A DNA stretch of 64,000 nt from JALNZU01 sp964463695 (lineage in GTDB: Bacteria > Bacteroidota > Bacteroidia > Bacteroidales > F082): NCBI GenBank assembly GCA_964463695.1, contig CAYXCZ010000014.1, forward strand, positions 1 through 64,000, written 5' to 3'. Below the pieces are notes generated by a model. It searched no databases and had not been told where the DNA came from. It was given only the letters and a program-made list of their open reading frames with translations. This document shows, in pieces, positions 44,215 through 53,197 of the stretch. The position numbers and the translations under genes are program-made. Numbering within the stretch: position 1 is the first letter of the stretch; the number at the start of each line of letters is the position of its first letter.

Positions 44215-45027
44215 TTAAAAATACCTTTCAGTTAATAGCGCAGCAACTGATTCATCAAACAACTCACGTTTTTGTACTCGGTCAAACGTATCAAGAAGGT
44301 CGGGGATTCGGATACGTTTTTTATTCTCTTTTTGATAGTCCTCCACAATCTGCCCCCGATGCATCATCACGATACGGTCAGGAAGATCAACTGCTTGCTG
44401 CATCGAATGGGTAACCATCATTGCTGTAAGTTTTTCGCTGTCAATAATTTGCTTTGTTAACTCTGCAACTTTTGCAGCACTTTTCGGATCGAGTGCAGCA
44501 GTGTGCTCATCCAACAAAAGGAGTTTAGGTTTCAGCCAGGTTGCCATCAATAAAGTCAATGCCTGTCTTTGTCCGCCCGAGAGTGTACCAATCGCATTAT
44601 CCAACCGATCTTCAAGACCCATATTGAGCATCCTTACACGATCGGCAATTTCTGATTTCGCTTTTTGTGTAACAGCTCTGGTTAAAGGTCGGCTCTGACC
44701 ACGTCGCATCGCCATAACAATATTCTCAGCAATGCTCATGTCGGCTGCTGTACCCGCAAAAGGGTTTTGAAACACCCTTCCAATCAACTGAGCGCGTTTA
44801 TATTCAGACCATTCTGTTATATTTTTTCCATCAACACGAATTATTCCGTCATCAGGAATGAAAGTGCCTGCAATAGCGTTTAGCAGGGTGCTTTTCCCCG
44901 ACCCATTTGTTCCGATAATTGCTGTGAAGCTACCTTCCTCAATTCGTAGGTCGACCTGACGCAAAGCTTTAACTTCATTTACCGTCTGCGGAAAAAACGT
45001 TTTACTTATTCCACTGATTTCAAGCAT
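44215..45027 (-). CDS. ABC importer ATPase (importer 2)
   Basis: A 270-residue ATPase. Walker A is GTNGSGKST, the signature is LSGGQRQALTL, Walker B is LLLLDEHTAALDP with His after the Walker-B Glu (DEH, as seen in ATPases of this importer group), and the H-loop is VTHSM. The frame reaches back to 45081, but the ATG at 45027 (MLEISGISKTF) starts the first strand and overlaps the permease stop by only 8 bases. It is the last gene of the substrate-binding / STAS / permease / ATPase operon. Confidence 0.9.
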   Translation of the reverse strand: MLEISGISKTFFPQTVNEVKALRQVDLRIEEGSFTAIIGTNGSGKSTLLNAIAGTFIPDDGIIRVDGKNITEWSEYKRAQLIGRVFQNPFAGTAADMSIAENIVMAMRRGQSRPLTRAVTQKAKSEIADRVRMLNMGLEDRLDNAIGTLSGGQRQALTLLMATWLKPKLLLLDEHTAALDPKSAAKVAELTKQIIDSEKLTAMMVTHSMQQAVDLPDRIVMMHRGQIVEDYQKENKKRIRIPDLLDTFDRVQKRELFDESVAALLTERYF

Positions 45028-45961
45028 GGTGAGAATTTTTAGAAAGTTTCTTATGCAACGACTTAAACCATTGAGGGGCAACTAAAGCAGCAAAAACAAA
45101 CAATGCAGTGACAAGTTTGAGGTCATTAGGGTTCAATCCCCAGCGCAGGGCGATAGCAATAAGTAAGCGGAACAAAATGGTGCCTAAGATCGTACCGGCA
45201 ATTGCAATACCTATGCTTGTTTTACCAACAAGTGCTTCGCCTATAATGATACTCGCCAGCCCCCATACCATCATTCCAATACCCATTTGAACATCAGCAA
45301 ATCCTTGATATTGAGCCAGTAATGCTCCTGACAAAGCAACTAATCCATTCGATAAGGCTAAACTGAAGATGATCATTTTATTGTTATTTACACCTTGTGC
45401 ACGAACCATCTGAACATTATTTCCTGTTGCCCGAAGAACAGTTCCAAAGTGTGTCAACAGAAACTTATTAAGCAGCCAACCTATTAAAGCACAAAGTATT
45501 AAACTGCTAATAAACACAGCCAGATCGATCAATGATACCTGCCAACCGAAAAATAGCAGATTCTTATTTCCATCAGTAAAGTCGAGTAACAACTTCTCAG
45601 GAATCTCAGAAACGGTTTTGGTGTCAAGTAAAGGGATGTTACTTCGTCCCATGATGCGCAGGTTAACAGAGTAAAGTGCTGTCATCATAAGTATTCCTGC
45701 CAATATTTCCTGAATTTTGAATTTTGTATATAATACTCCGGTAATAGATCCAGCTGCCATTCCTGCAATGAAAGCTAAAAATGTTGCAACCCATGGCGAC
45801 CATCCCGAACTTATCAATATTGCTGTTAGGGCTGCTCCTAAAGTGAGTGATCCATCAACAGTTATATCCGTAAACTTTATCATTCTGAAGCTGATAAGCA
45901 TTCCGAGCGACAGCAATGAAAGTATCAAACCTATTGTAAAAGCTCCTATAATTAGATTCAT
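45020..45961 (-). CDS. ABC importer permease (importer 2)
   Basis: A 313-residue integral membrane protein with about eight to ten helices, of the branched-chain-amino-acid/TrpY-like permease type (ISFRMIKFTDITVDGSLTLGAALTA near residue 23; ATGNNVQMVRAQGVNNNKMIIFSLALSNG near residue 178, the cytoplasmic coupling region). It overlaps the STAS gene upstream by 4 bases and the ATPase gene downstream by 8. With those genes and the triple binding protein it forms one importer; substrates of such systems include aromatic amino acids and nucleosides, undetermined here. Confidence 0.9.
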   Translation of the reverse strand: MNLIIGAFTIGLILSLLSLGMLISFRMIKFTDITVDGSLTLGAALTAILISSGWSPWVATFLAFIAGMAAGSITGVLYTKFKIQEILAGILMMTALYSVNLRIMGRSNIPLLDTKTVSEIPEKLLLDFTDGNKNLLFFGWQVSLIDLAVFISSLILCALIGWLLNKFLLTHFGTVLRATGNNVQMVRAQGVNNNKMIIFSLALSNGLVALSGALLAQYQGFADVQMGIGMMVWGLASIIIGEALVGKTSIGIAIAGTILGTILFRLLIAIALRWGLNPNDLKLVTALFVFAALVAPQWFKSLHKKLSKNSHHA

Positions 45962-47181
45962 TGTTTAGCCTCCTCTGGTTTTACAGATGCAAACCAAATT
46001 GCACCTCTGATGAATGAACTTTCTCCCAATCCATTTCCAGGCCTGTTATCTTCAATAAGATGTAGTAAAGCCTTGGGAGGAGGTCCGTTTAAAAACTTTT
46101 GCACTTGCTCCTCCAGATTGATTTGGCCGTTTTGTAGTGGCTGGTATGGAAAAACAGCAGCATGTGCATGAATGGCTAAACCAGGTAAGGAAGATGGCGA
46201 TTGATTTGATCTGGAATTATTGATATCGAATGAATTAGAAGCAATTCCAACAACAAGTGCTTGTTCTTTTGCATGTATTCTTTCGCCGCTAAACGACAGC
46301 CAGTCACGCATTTTTAATCCTGATGGCGGTTCGCTATCTCCAATTTTTGTTGGTGATTGGATTAGATGTGCCCCTACCAAACCATCAATTTCAGCCAAAA
46401 TAACAAACACAGTTTGACTTGCTGATTTAACAGCAAAAGTTTGCTTGACCAGATCTGAAAGCGTAACCGGTGTACCATCTTCATTGGGTGTAAATCGCAA
46501 TAAATGAGACATTTCTCCTTCGGCATACCACGATTGAATAGCATATAAATCAGGAACATAATTCTCAAGCTTGAGTAAGTAATCTGGTTTACTTTTCTCC
46601 TCTGGGCGCTGATACACCACATTACCACATGCAGCAAGAAAATCTCCAAAAAGTAAGTTTTCAAAGGCTTCTGTTGAAACCGGGCTACCAATTCCAAGGC
46701 CGAACGTATTCGATGGAAAATGTAAATGTGTAATGTGGTCGGAATCAACCTTTTTCCATGGAATCCAATTCTCATTCTTCTTTATTGTCATTGGCTTGGT
46801 TACCGGGAGCGCATAACAGTTCTCAGGCAACTTTTCAACTTCATCTATTTCTGATGAAAATTCTTCATCAGGCTGCACTACGCTGGTTGTCAACCACATT
46901 CCAAAGCCAGTCATTTGCAAAGTACTAACTACAAATTCATTGGCATTGGTGATCTGAAATCGTCCGTTAAGCTTCATCAATTCTTTGTGAATACGAACAA
47001 GCGATCGTATTCCGGCTGAGCTTAGGAAGTGTATTTCGGCTGCGTTGATAACCAATTCATGATCTCCATTGCGTATATAGCCAAGAAACGTATCAGTGAA
47101 ATAATCGCTCCAGGAAGCATCAAGGCGTCCAACAGCGTTTATATGAAGTATTTTTCCCTTTTTTAATGCGTTAAGTTCCAT
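45958..47181 (-). CDS. STAS protein with unknown module, inside an ABC importer operon
   Basis: A 407-residue cytoplasmic protein. Residues 1-110 are a STAS domain (VINAAEIHFLSSAGIRSLVRIHKELM, Ser54 at the phospho-site). Residues about 150-400 (FGLGIGSPVSTEAFENLLFGDFLAACGNVVYQ; MSHLLRFTPNEDGTPVTLSDLVKQTF; QTVFVILAEIDGLVGA) are unrecognised but share spaced features with the middle module of the protein at 38163. This gene is wedged between the substrate-binding protein gene (11 bases upstream) and the permease gene (4-base overlap), so it is made with the importer. A regulatory role at the transporter is inferred. Confidence 0.78.
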   Translation of the reverse strand: MELNALKKGKILHINAVGRLDASWSDYFTDTFLGYIRNGDHELVINAAEIHFLSSAGIRSLVRIHKELMKLNGRFQITNANEFVVSTLQMTGFGMWLTTSVVQPDEEFSSEIDEVEKLPENCYALPVTKPMTIKKNENWIPWKKVDSDHITHLHFPSNTFGLGIGSPVSTEAFENLLFGDFLAACGNVVYQRPEEKSKPDYLLKLENYVPDLYAIQSWYAEGEMSHLLRFTPNEDGTPVTLSDLVKQTFAVKSASQTVFVILAEIDGLVGAHLIQSPTKIGDSEPPSGLKMRDWLSFSGERIHAKEQALVVGIASNSFDINNSRSNQSPSSLPGLAIHAHAAVFPYQPLQNGQINLEEQVQKFLNGPPPKALLHLIEDNRPGNGLGESSFIRGAIWFASVKPEEAKQ

Positions 47182-47192
47182 TGTGATTCCTT

Positions 47193-50093
47193 TTATTTTT
47201 GAGTAAAAACGACGGCTTTACTTCGTAGTGATTCAGACAATTTAATACCATAAGTCTGAATCTTTTCAGGGTTATACATAAATTTTTCTGATTGGGTATT
47301 GCTGAAAGGTATGTCATTTGGTGAAGTGCCCCGAAGTATCTGAACTGCTTTCTCAGCTGCTTCTAATCCGGCATCATAATAATCGCGTGCCAGGCAAATT
47401 GTACCCCCATCCCTCATTTGATCACTGTCGAATACATAAACCGGCATCCCATTATCAGCAGCTTTTCTGGCAATGAGTGCAAAACCTGGTCGTGTCATGT
47501 TATCAACTATCTGACAGACAAGCTGAATATCCTTATGGCAAAGTTCAATAGCAGCCTGAGAAACATCAGCACTTGATGTAACCGGTACCGCAACAAGAGT
47601 TATTCCATATGATGCTAATGCATCCTTGAACCAATCTTTGTACAAAACGCTATTGATCTCAGCAGGGGTAAATAATGTTCCAACACTTTTACAATCAGGC
47701 ATGGTTTCATTAATAATACGTGCCATTCCATCGAAAGGTGAACGTGTTGTTATACCTGTTACATTTGGTAAATGATCCGTCTCTGATTTCCCTGCGCCGG
47801 CTTTAACAGCATCGCCTACTCCAGTAAAAACAATTTTTGTGTCAGCACCAGCTTGTCTTAATGCTGCCTGAAGACTCGGTGTTGAAATAACCATAAGCAA
47901 ATCAACCTGATCTGCTTTTACTGTTGTCATAATGCTTGATAATGTGGACATATCACCTTGTGCATTTAAAGTTCTAACCACATAATCAACTCCTTCTTTC
48001 ATTCCTGAACGTGCAATTCCGTCGATCAAACCTTCATGGCATCGTTCAGAAAACTCTGTTTCACTGTATTGTACTATACTAAGTTTTAAAGACTTAGCTT
48101 GTTGTGTATTTGATTTCAACTTTTTAGGATCAATCCTTGTGTGCGTTTCTGTTTCTGAAAGTGGCAGCAGTTTAGGAGGTACTCCTGCAAGTACTTTCGC
48201 AACAAGTTTACCTGATTGCATACCCCAATCAGTGAAGCTATCGCCTAATGCACCTGTCGCACCTTGTTCAACAAGCTGAGGTTCTGTAGCAAATATGGGG
48301 ATTCCAGCGGGCTCTGCTACTCTGTGAATTGCAGCAAAACCTGTGTTTACCAAATTATCAGCCGAAACAATAATGGCTTTCGCACCGCGCTGCAGAATTG
48401 CTTGTGTTGCTAATCCTAGTTCAGTAACATTTGAGGCTGTAGCTTCGACCAGTTTCAGTTTCTTTGATTTAATAACTTCCCGTAATGTTTCTACCGAGAG
48501 TACCGAATTCATTTGTGAAGCATCATAAACTATTCCAAATGTTTTCAAACCTGGATCGTACTTAAGTGCCATCTCAACCAGATCATTCAATGGGGGGTTG
48601 TCATGAACACCACAAATATTATCGGGTCGGCCATTAGCAAATACCCTCAACCTTGTTGGATTGCTTGTAACTGTAAGAACAACAGGTATTTCTTTGACTT
48701 TGCTTGCAATAGCCATCATTGCTGGAGTTGTAACCGAAACGATGACATCAGGTTTTTCACGCATTACAGCTTCAATAATTTGAGGAAGTTGCGCAATTTC
48801 TCCCTGAGCACTATAGCTTTTCATCTGGTAATCAACTCCTTCAACCAAGCCACTCCATTGCATTCCAGCTTCAACACCTTTTACCGCTTCTTCGAGTAAA
48901 CGATTTTCAACCAGGGTAATAACTGCAACTTTTGCAGGTCGTCCATTCTTTACACTAATATGTTGATAAGAATCTGCTTTCAAAAGCATTTCGGGAGTTA
49001 CCGTAATACCTTTGCTGGCTATTGATTCAAAATCGAGAATGACGCGCTCTTTCTCAGCAGTAGCTGTAACTTTTGGCAGCAAGGCACTAATAGAATCAGT
49101 AATTTTCCATTTGCTTCCAAGTTGAGACAACAATGATTTATTAATTTCAAGTTGCTCAGGGATAATGTTTTCAATGCGAAACTCAGAAGGTTTCTTTCCA
49201 TTCAAAATAGCTATGACGATATCTGCCGTATATTTTCCGACTGTATAATAATCGGCTCCGAGACCGAATAAGGCACCTGATTTGGCGTCGGTTGGATCAT
49301 TGGTAAAGACAGGTATTCCATTCTGTTTTGCCAGATTTACAATCATTAAAGAGGAAGCATTTGCCACTGTGTCGCCTCCTATCCAAATGGCTTCCACACC
49401 TTTAGAGAAGAGTGACCGCGCTGCCTCTGATACTTCGGAGGTGTTGGTTGCAACAGCCTCAATAAGAGTTATTCCTAACTCCTTGCAGGCCAGACGGGCT
49501 TCCAATATACAGGCTTCTGAGCATTGCTCACCGGGATTCCAAACCACACCAACTTTTTTTATAGAAGGATTTAGTTCTTTTAAAATTCTGAATGCTTTTT
49601 GGACAGGCTGAAAGGTCCCAACGCCTGCCAAATAAGGAGGATGCATGGAAGGCTCTTTGCCAAAAATACCTACTCCAGCTCCAAAAGGGTCGGTGACAGC
49701 ACCAAAAACATGTGTTTTTTGCGTATGTTGGTTGGCTTTGGCAAAAGTTTGTAAAGCAATTGTACTGGACGTTATGACGATTTCGCTGGAGCCATTTGTA
49801 AGTTCTTTAGCAATGGTGTTAGCTGTTGTGAGGTCGCCAAGTGCATTGAAAAGCTTTATGTTCTGTCGGTTTTCAGCTAAAAAACCTGCTGCCTGCAAAC
49901 CATCCAAAATTCCTTCTACATGCCTGTCTAGCAGTGGTGTTGATGAAATCTGCATGATAGCAAGCTGAGGAAGCTTTTTTGATTCGTCTGATTTTCCAAC
50001 CTTCCGCTGCTCAAGATCTGAGAGCAATAGAATAGCAGATGCGCCGGTAATTAATGCTATTGCTAACCATAAGTCTTTGATAATGTTTTTCAT
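47193..50093 (-). CDS. Triple tandem ABC substrate-binding protein (TrpX/BMP-like)
   Basis: A 966-residue exported protein with an N-terminal membrane anchor or signal (about 8-25, LAIALITGASAILLL). Three copies of the ABC_sub_bind (TrpX-like, type-I fold) binding domain follow, at about 43-330, 385-655 and 685-960. Each has a first strand with a lead-in like LSIVQYSETEFSERCHEGLIDG, then a GD(L/M)xT or GEIAQ segment, then a second lobe (e.g. AIIVSADNLVNTGFAAIHRVA; QLVCQIVDNMTRPGFALIARKA) and a closing region before the next repeat. Usual family members have one such domain of about 300 residues. The copies are diverged, so they may bind different ligands. First gene of the importer 2 operon. 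Confidence 0.88.
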   Translation of the reverse strand: MKNIIKDLWLAIALITGASAILLLSDLEQRKVGKSDESKKLPQLAIMQISSTPLLDRHVEGILDGLQAAGFLAENRQNIKLFNALGDLTTANTIAKELTNGSSEIVITSSTIALQTFAKANQHTQKTHVFGAVTDPFGAGVGIFGKEPSMHPPYLAGVGTFQPVQKAFRILKELNPSIKKVGVVWNPGEQCSEACILEARLACKELGITLIEAVATNTSEVSEAARSLFSKGVEAIWIGGDTVANASSLMIVNLAKQNGIPVFTNDPTDAKSGALFGLGADYYTVGKYTADIVIAILNGKKPSEFRIENIIPEQLEINKSLLSQLGSKWKITDSISALLPKVTATAEKERVILDFESIASKGITVTPEMLLKADSYQHISVKNGRPAKVAVITLVENRLLEEAVKGVEAGMQWSGLVEGVDYQMKSYSAQGEIAQLPQIIEAVMREKPDVIVSVTTPAMMAIASKVKEIPVVLTVTSNPTRLRVFANGRPDNICGVHDNPPLNDLVEMALKYDPGLKTFGIVYDASQMNSVLSVETLREVIKSKKLKLVEATASNVTELGLATQAILQRGAKAIIVSADNLVNTGFAAIHRVAEPAGIPIFATEPQLVEQGATGALGDSFTDWGMQSGKLVAKVLAGVPPKLLPLSETETHTRIDPKKLKSNTQQAKSLKLSIVQYSETEFSERCHEGLIDGIARSGMKEGVDYVVRTLNAQGDMSTLSSIMTTVKADQVDLLMVISTPSLQAALRQAGADTKIVFTGVGDAVKAGAGKSETDHLPNVTGITTRSPFDGMARIINETMPDCKSVGTLFTPAEINSVLYKDWFKDALASYGITLVAVPVTSSADVSQAAIELCHKDIQLVCQIVDNMTRPGFALIARKAADNGMPVYVFDSDQMRDGGTICLARDYYDAGLEAAEKAVQILRGTSPNDIPFSNTQSEKFMYNPEKIQTYGIKLSESLRSKAVVFTQK

Positions 50094-50149
50094 AACACGA
50101 CATTAAGTATAACAAATACTTCACTTAATTAAAATAGTGACCATGACAA

Positions 50150-53098
50150 TTAATTCCCCAGAAGCTTCACAGAAAACATCCACTGATCCTGAGGTAAATA
50201 TGACTTTTCATATTTCTGAGCATAACCTACCGACCAGGTTGTTTTCAAATATGAAAACAGAACCAATTCAAGATCAACCTGTATCCCTGCATTGAATCTG
50301 TTTCTGGTTAAATCTGAATCAGAAAAATTAGAGATTAGATGTGTCCCAAAGAGCGATGACTTGATATAAGTAGGATATAGCCATGTGGTTCCAACGTTTC
50401 TAAGCCGAATGGGTTTCAGGTTTAATTCTGCCATTGTTTTAACAAAATTATGTGCGCTAATATCATCAATATCAACACCTGGAAATGCCAGAATCTTACG
50501 ATACTGATCAGCAGGTTGCCAATCAACATAGTTATTTCTAAATCCACCAAAGTAAAAAGTTGAAAAAGAAGAGCCTTTTTTACCAAATGATTGTCCAACG
50601 CTATTACGTATCCAAAAGCTGGTGTTGCGGATAGCTGGTATCAGCCACCCGATATGCTGTTCTGAAATTAGTGATGGATACACACTTCCGTTGGCTATAT
50701 AGCTGTATCCTGTCAAGTCCCATTTATAACCTTTTTCGTCTTCAACACCTCCCAGGCTTCGGCGCAATTTTGATACTCCAGCTTCAAAAGAAACACTTTG
50801 AAAATTCCGAATGGGAGAAGCAATATTTTGAAATTGCGGAAGTACTTCAAGATCACCATAATGTGTTGCACCAAAACCATAATATGTTTTAAATGGCGTC
50901 TTTAAAGTTGACGTTTTATGATAGGAGAATCCTAAAGAATACCCAGCCCTGCTGCGTTTTGTTGGTCCAAATAAATCATAAAAATCGGTTTTATTATAGG
51001 TTGCATTAAAGCTCCACAACCAAATGTCCCATTCTAACTGTCCGTGAAACTTTTGCTTATCCTTGTATGTACTCCATGGAGATCCTCCCAGAAACAAGTT
51101 TATATTTGATAGTCCGATTCGGTCGCGCCAGTTTAACCGATAGCCCAAGGCAACGGTTTCTTTGAAACCACTTATATCGGGAAACGCACCTGAAAGCGAC
51201 ATATTCCTTATTGGTCGGTAGGATGTTTCTTCCATCTTTAAAGAGTCTATATTCACTTTTGAGGCAGGTTTAAGTGAGTAAGCTTTTATCTGAGGATTCT
51301 TTTCATAAGCCAGATTTCCTAAATAATTGATGGAATTGGCATCTGTTAATACCTCCAATGGTATAATTCCGGGTAACATGCCATTTCTATGAAATTTCAG
51401 TACAAATAATGAGTCATTGCTCAGTTGCTGGGGCACAAACAAACCACTTTCGTCATTCGACAATAACTCAAACGATTTATCTTTCAATGATATACGCCAG
51501 ATATTTGAAACTCCTGTATAATATGAAGTTCCGATAAGATATTGATCATCATTTGAAAACTTAAATTGAGTGAGGGTATTTTCTTCAGATTTATAAAGTG
51601 TTTCATATTCCCTCACCCCTATTTCCAACTGTTTAATGTCAAACATAATCAATGATTGTTCTCCACGAATTCCTGTAAGTGTAGCTGTTAATTTTGAACC
51701 ATCATGTGAAACTGAGAGATCGAGTACCGACCGTCCAAACTCGGAGGTGTACATCGGAACAGTTTCGTTGTATGGATGTGGAATTTTAACAATCGAAGCA
51801 TAACCATTATCATGCCTAACTCCCCAGATACATCTGTTCGTACTGTCATAGACCAGATTCCCTGTCCTAGACCGCTTTATAAGTGTTTTTTTCTTACCTG
51901 ATTTCACATCAACCTGAACCAAACTACGGTATTTACTGTTCTGTTCACTCAGAAAAACAAGTCTGTCTTTTGGGTCGTAGGTTAAATAAGTCACCGAATA
52001 AAGCATAGGCGAATCAAGGGTAGCAAGTTTGCGGATTTCTCCTGATGCCACATCAAGTTCAATAATTTTTGAAATTGCTCCGGGACTATTGGTAGCCGCA
52101 TAAATTTTACCTGTTGCACCATCATAACCAATGTTAGAAAAGCTTCCTTGTGGTTCGTTCGTTAGACTTCGAAATGAAGTTAGCGGATATTCCTTTATAA
52201 GGTTAATATTAGCTGTTTGAAACTCCTTTTCAAAATTGATCCAGTCTTTCCAAGCACTGCTTACCGGCTTACCAAATACTTTTTTAAACTGTCGTGCGTA
52301 AAATGCCTTGCTATCATCAGTTCGGTTGTAAAGAGCTTTAACTTTATCATCACCATATTCCTGAGCAAGATATGTAACAAAACGGGTTCCATAGAGATAG
52401 GAATTTGCTCCAACTTGAAAATCAATGGTAGAACCTTCAGTTTCAAGGCCAATGACTGAATATAATGGATAGTTTTCGTTGATGATACTTCTGAAATACA
52501 TCTCATCATACGGCCCCAAGGCTCTCCCCAATCCTCCTGAAGTCCAGGTTTCAAGATAGCAGGCGATACCTTCGTGATACCAGCGCGGAGCATACCATCG
52601 CGGGGTAGTCAAGTAACTCCAGAAAGCAGTTATCGGGATATGCTCATCTCGACGGATTTTTCCAAAAAGAGCTTTACGCCAAAAGTTGTCAGTTTTGTTT
52701 GGCTTGTCGGCTAATGTAATATGCGTGAGCTCATGTGCAAAAAGCCATTGAAAACGTTCACTGGAAGGCGTGATACTGAAAGCAAAATTAAAGGGTGAAA
52801 TCCCTAAAACAATCATATTGAATGGCATCACCATTGCACCACCATGACCGTCATCTTCAAAATCGGTGAGCATCACGTATGTTTTCTTATGGTCGTAGCC
52901 CCATTGCTTTTCATGAAATTCGAGCCCATTATGAAATGTTCGTGCCACATGAGGCATCAGAAATGAATACCGTTTTCCAAAATAGATCAATTCCATTTCA
53001 TCGGTCCTGAAGCGATTGATCTTTTGACCAAAAAGCATCGTTGCCGCTCCTGTAAAGAGAAGCAGCAACCACATTTTACGACTTAATTTTAATCTCAT
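50150..53098 (-). CDS. Zinc peptidase with propeller-like and outer-membrane-barrel regions
   Basis: A 982-residue exported protein. After a signal peptide (about 1-24) comes a peptidase-MA-like domain with HELTH (122-126) and, about 50 residues later, YHEGIACYLETW, the likely third zinc ligand. Residues about 300-600 resemble a TolB/WD40-like propeller (e.g. GYDGATGKIYAATNSPGA; YDPKDRLVFLSEQNSKYRS). The last 340 residues are amphipathic strands rich in Tyr, Trp, Phe and Gly, suiting an outer-membrane barrel (WDIWLWSFNATYNKTDFYD; LISNFSDSDLTRNRFNAGIQVDLELVLFSYLKTTWSVGY). It may be a surface-anchored protease. It lies 56 bases upstream of the triple binding protein gene on the same strand and may share its transcript. 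Confidence 0.78.
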   Translation of the reverse strand: MRLKLSRKMWLLLLFTGAATMLFGQKINRFRTDEMELIYFGKRYSFLMPHVARTFHNGLEFHEKQWGYDHKKTYVMLTDFEDDGHGGAMVMPFNMIVLGISPFNFAFSITPSSERFQWLFAHELTHITLADKPNKTDNFWRKALFGKIRRDEHIPITAFWSYLTTPRWYAPRWYHEGIACYLETWTSGGLGRALGPYDEMYFRSIINENYPLYSVIGLETEGSTIDFQVGANSYLYGTRFVTYLAQEYGDDKVKALYNRTDDSKAFYARQFKKVFGKPVSSAWKDWINFEKEFQTANINLIKEYPLTSFRSLTNEPQGSFSNIGYDGATGKIYAATNSPGAISKIIELDVASGEIRKLATLDSPMLYSVTYLTYDPKDRLVFLSEQNSKYRSLVQVDVKSGKKKTLIKRSRTGNLVYDSTNRCIWGVRHDNGYASIVKIPHPYNETVPMYTSEFGRSVLDLSVSHDGSKLTATLTGIRGEQSLIMFDIKQLEIGVREYETLYKSEENTLTQFKFSNDDQYLIGTSYYTGVSNIWRISLKDKSFELLSNDESGLFVPQQLSNDSLFVLKFHRNGMLPGIIPLEVLTDANSINYLGNLAYEKNPQIKAYSLKPASKVNIDSLKMEETSYRPIRNMSLSGAFPDISGFKETVALGYRLNWRDRIGLSNINLFLGGSPWSTYKDKQKFHGQLEWDIWLWSFNATYNKTDFYDLFGPTKRSRAGYSLGFSYHKTSTLKTPFKTYYGFGATHYGDLEVLPQFQNIASPIRNFQSVSFEAGVSKLRRSLGGVEDEKGYKWDLTGYSYIANGSVYPSLISEQHIGWLIPAIRNTSFWIRNSVGQSFGKKGSSFSTFYFGGFRNNYVDWQPADQYRKILAFPGVDIDDISAHNFVKTMAELNLKPIRLRNVGTTWLYPTYIKSSLFGTHLISNFSDSDLTRNRFNAGIQVDLELVLFSYLKTTWSVGYAQKYEKSYLPQDQWMFSVKLLGN

Positions 53099-53197
53099 CT
53101 GTTTGATTTATTGGTTTAAACAAAACTTCAAAAACACAGAACACTATGAATAGAACACTTCTGGATAATGAGAACTTATCTTCTCCATGATCTACCT

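Noticed and set aside
50094..50149. AAGTAT/ATACTT repeat between protease and binding-protein genes
   Set aside because: Short AT stem, frequent by chance in this composition.
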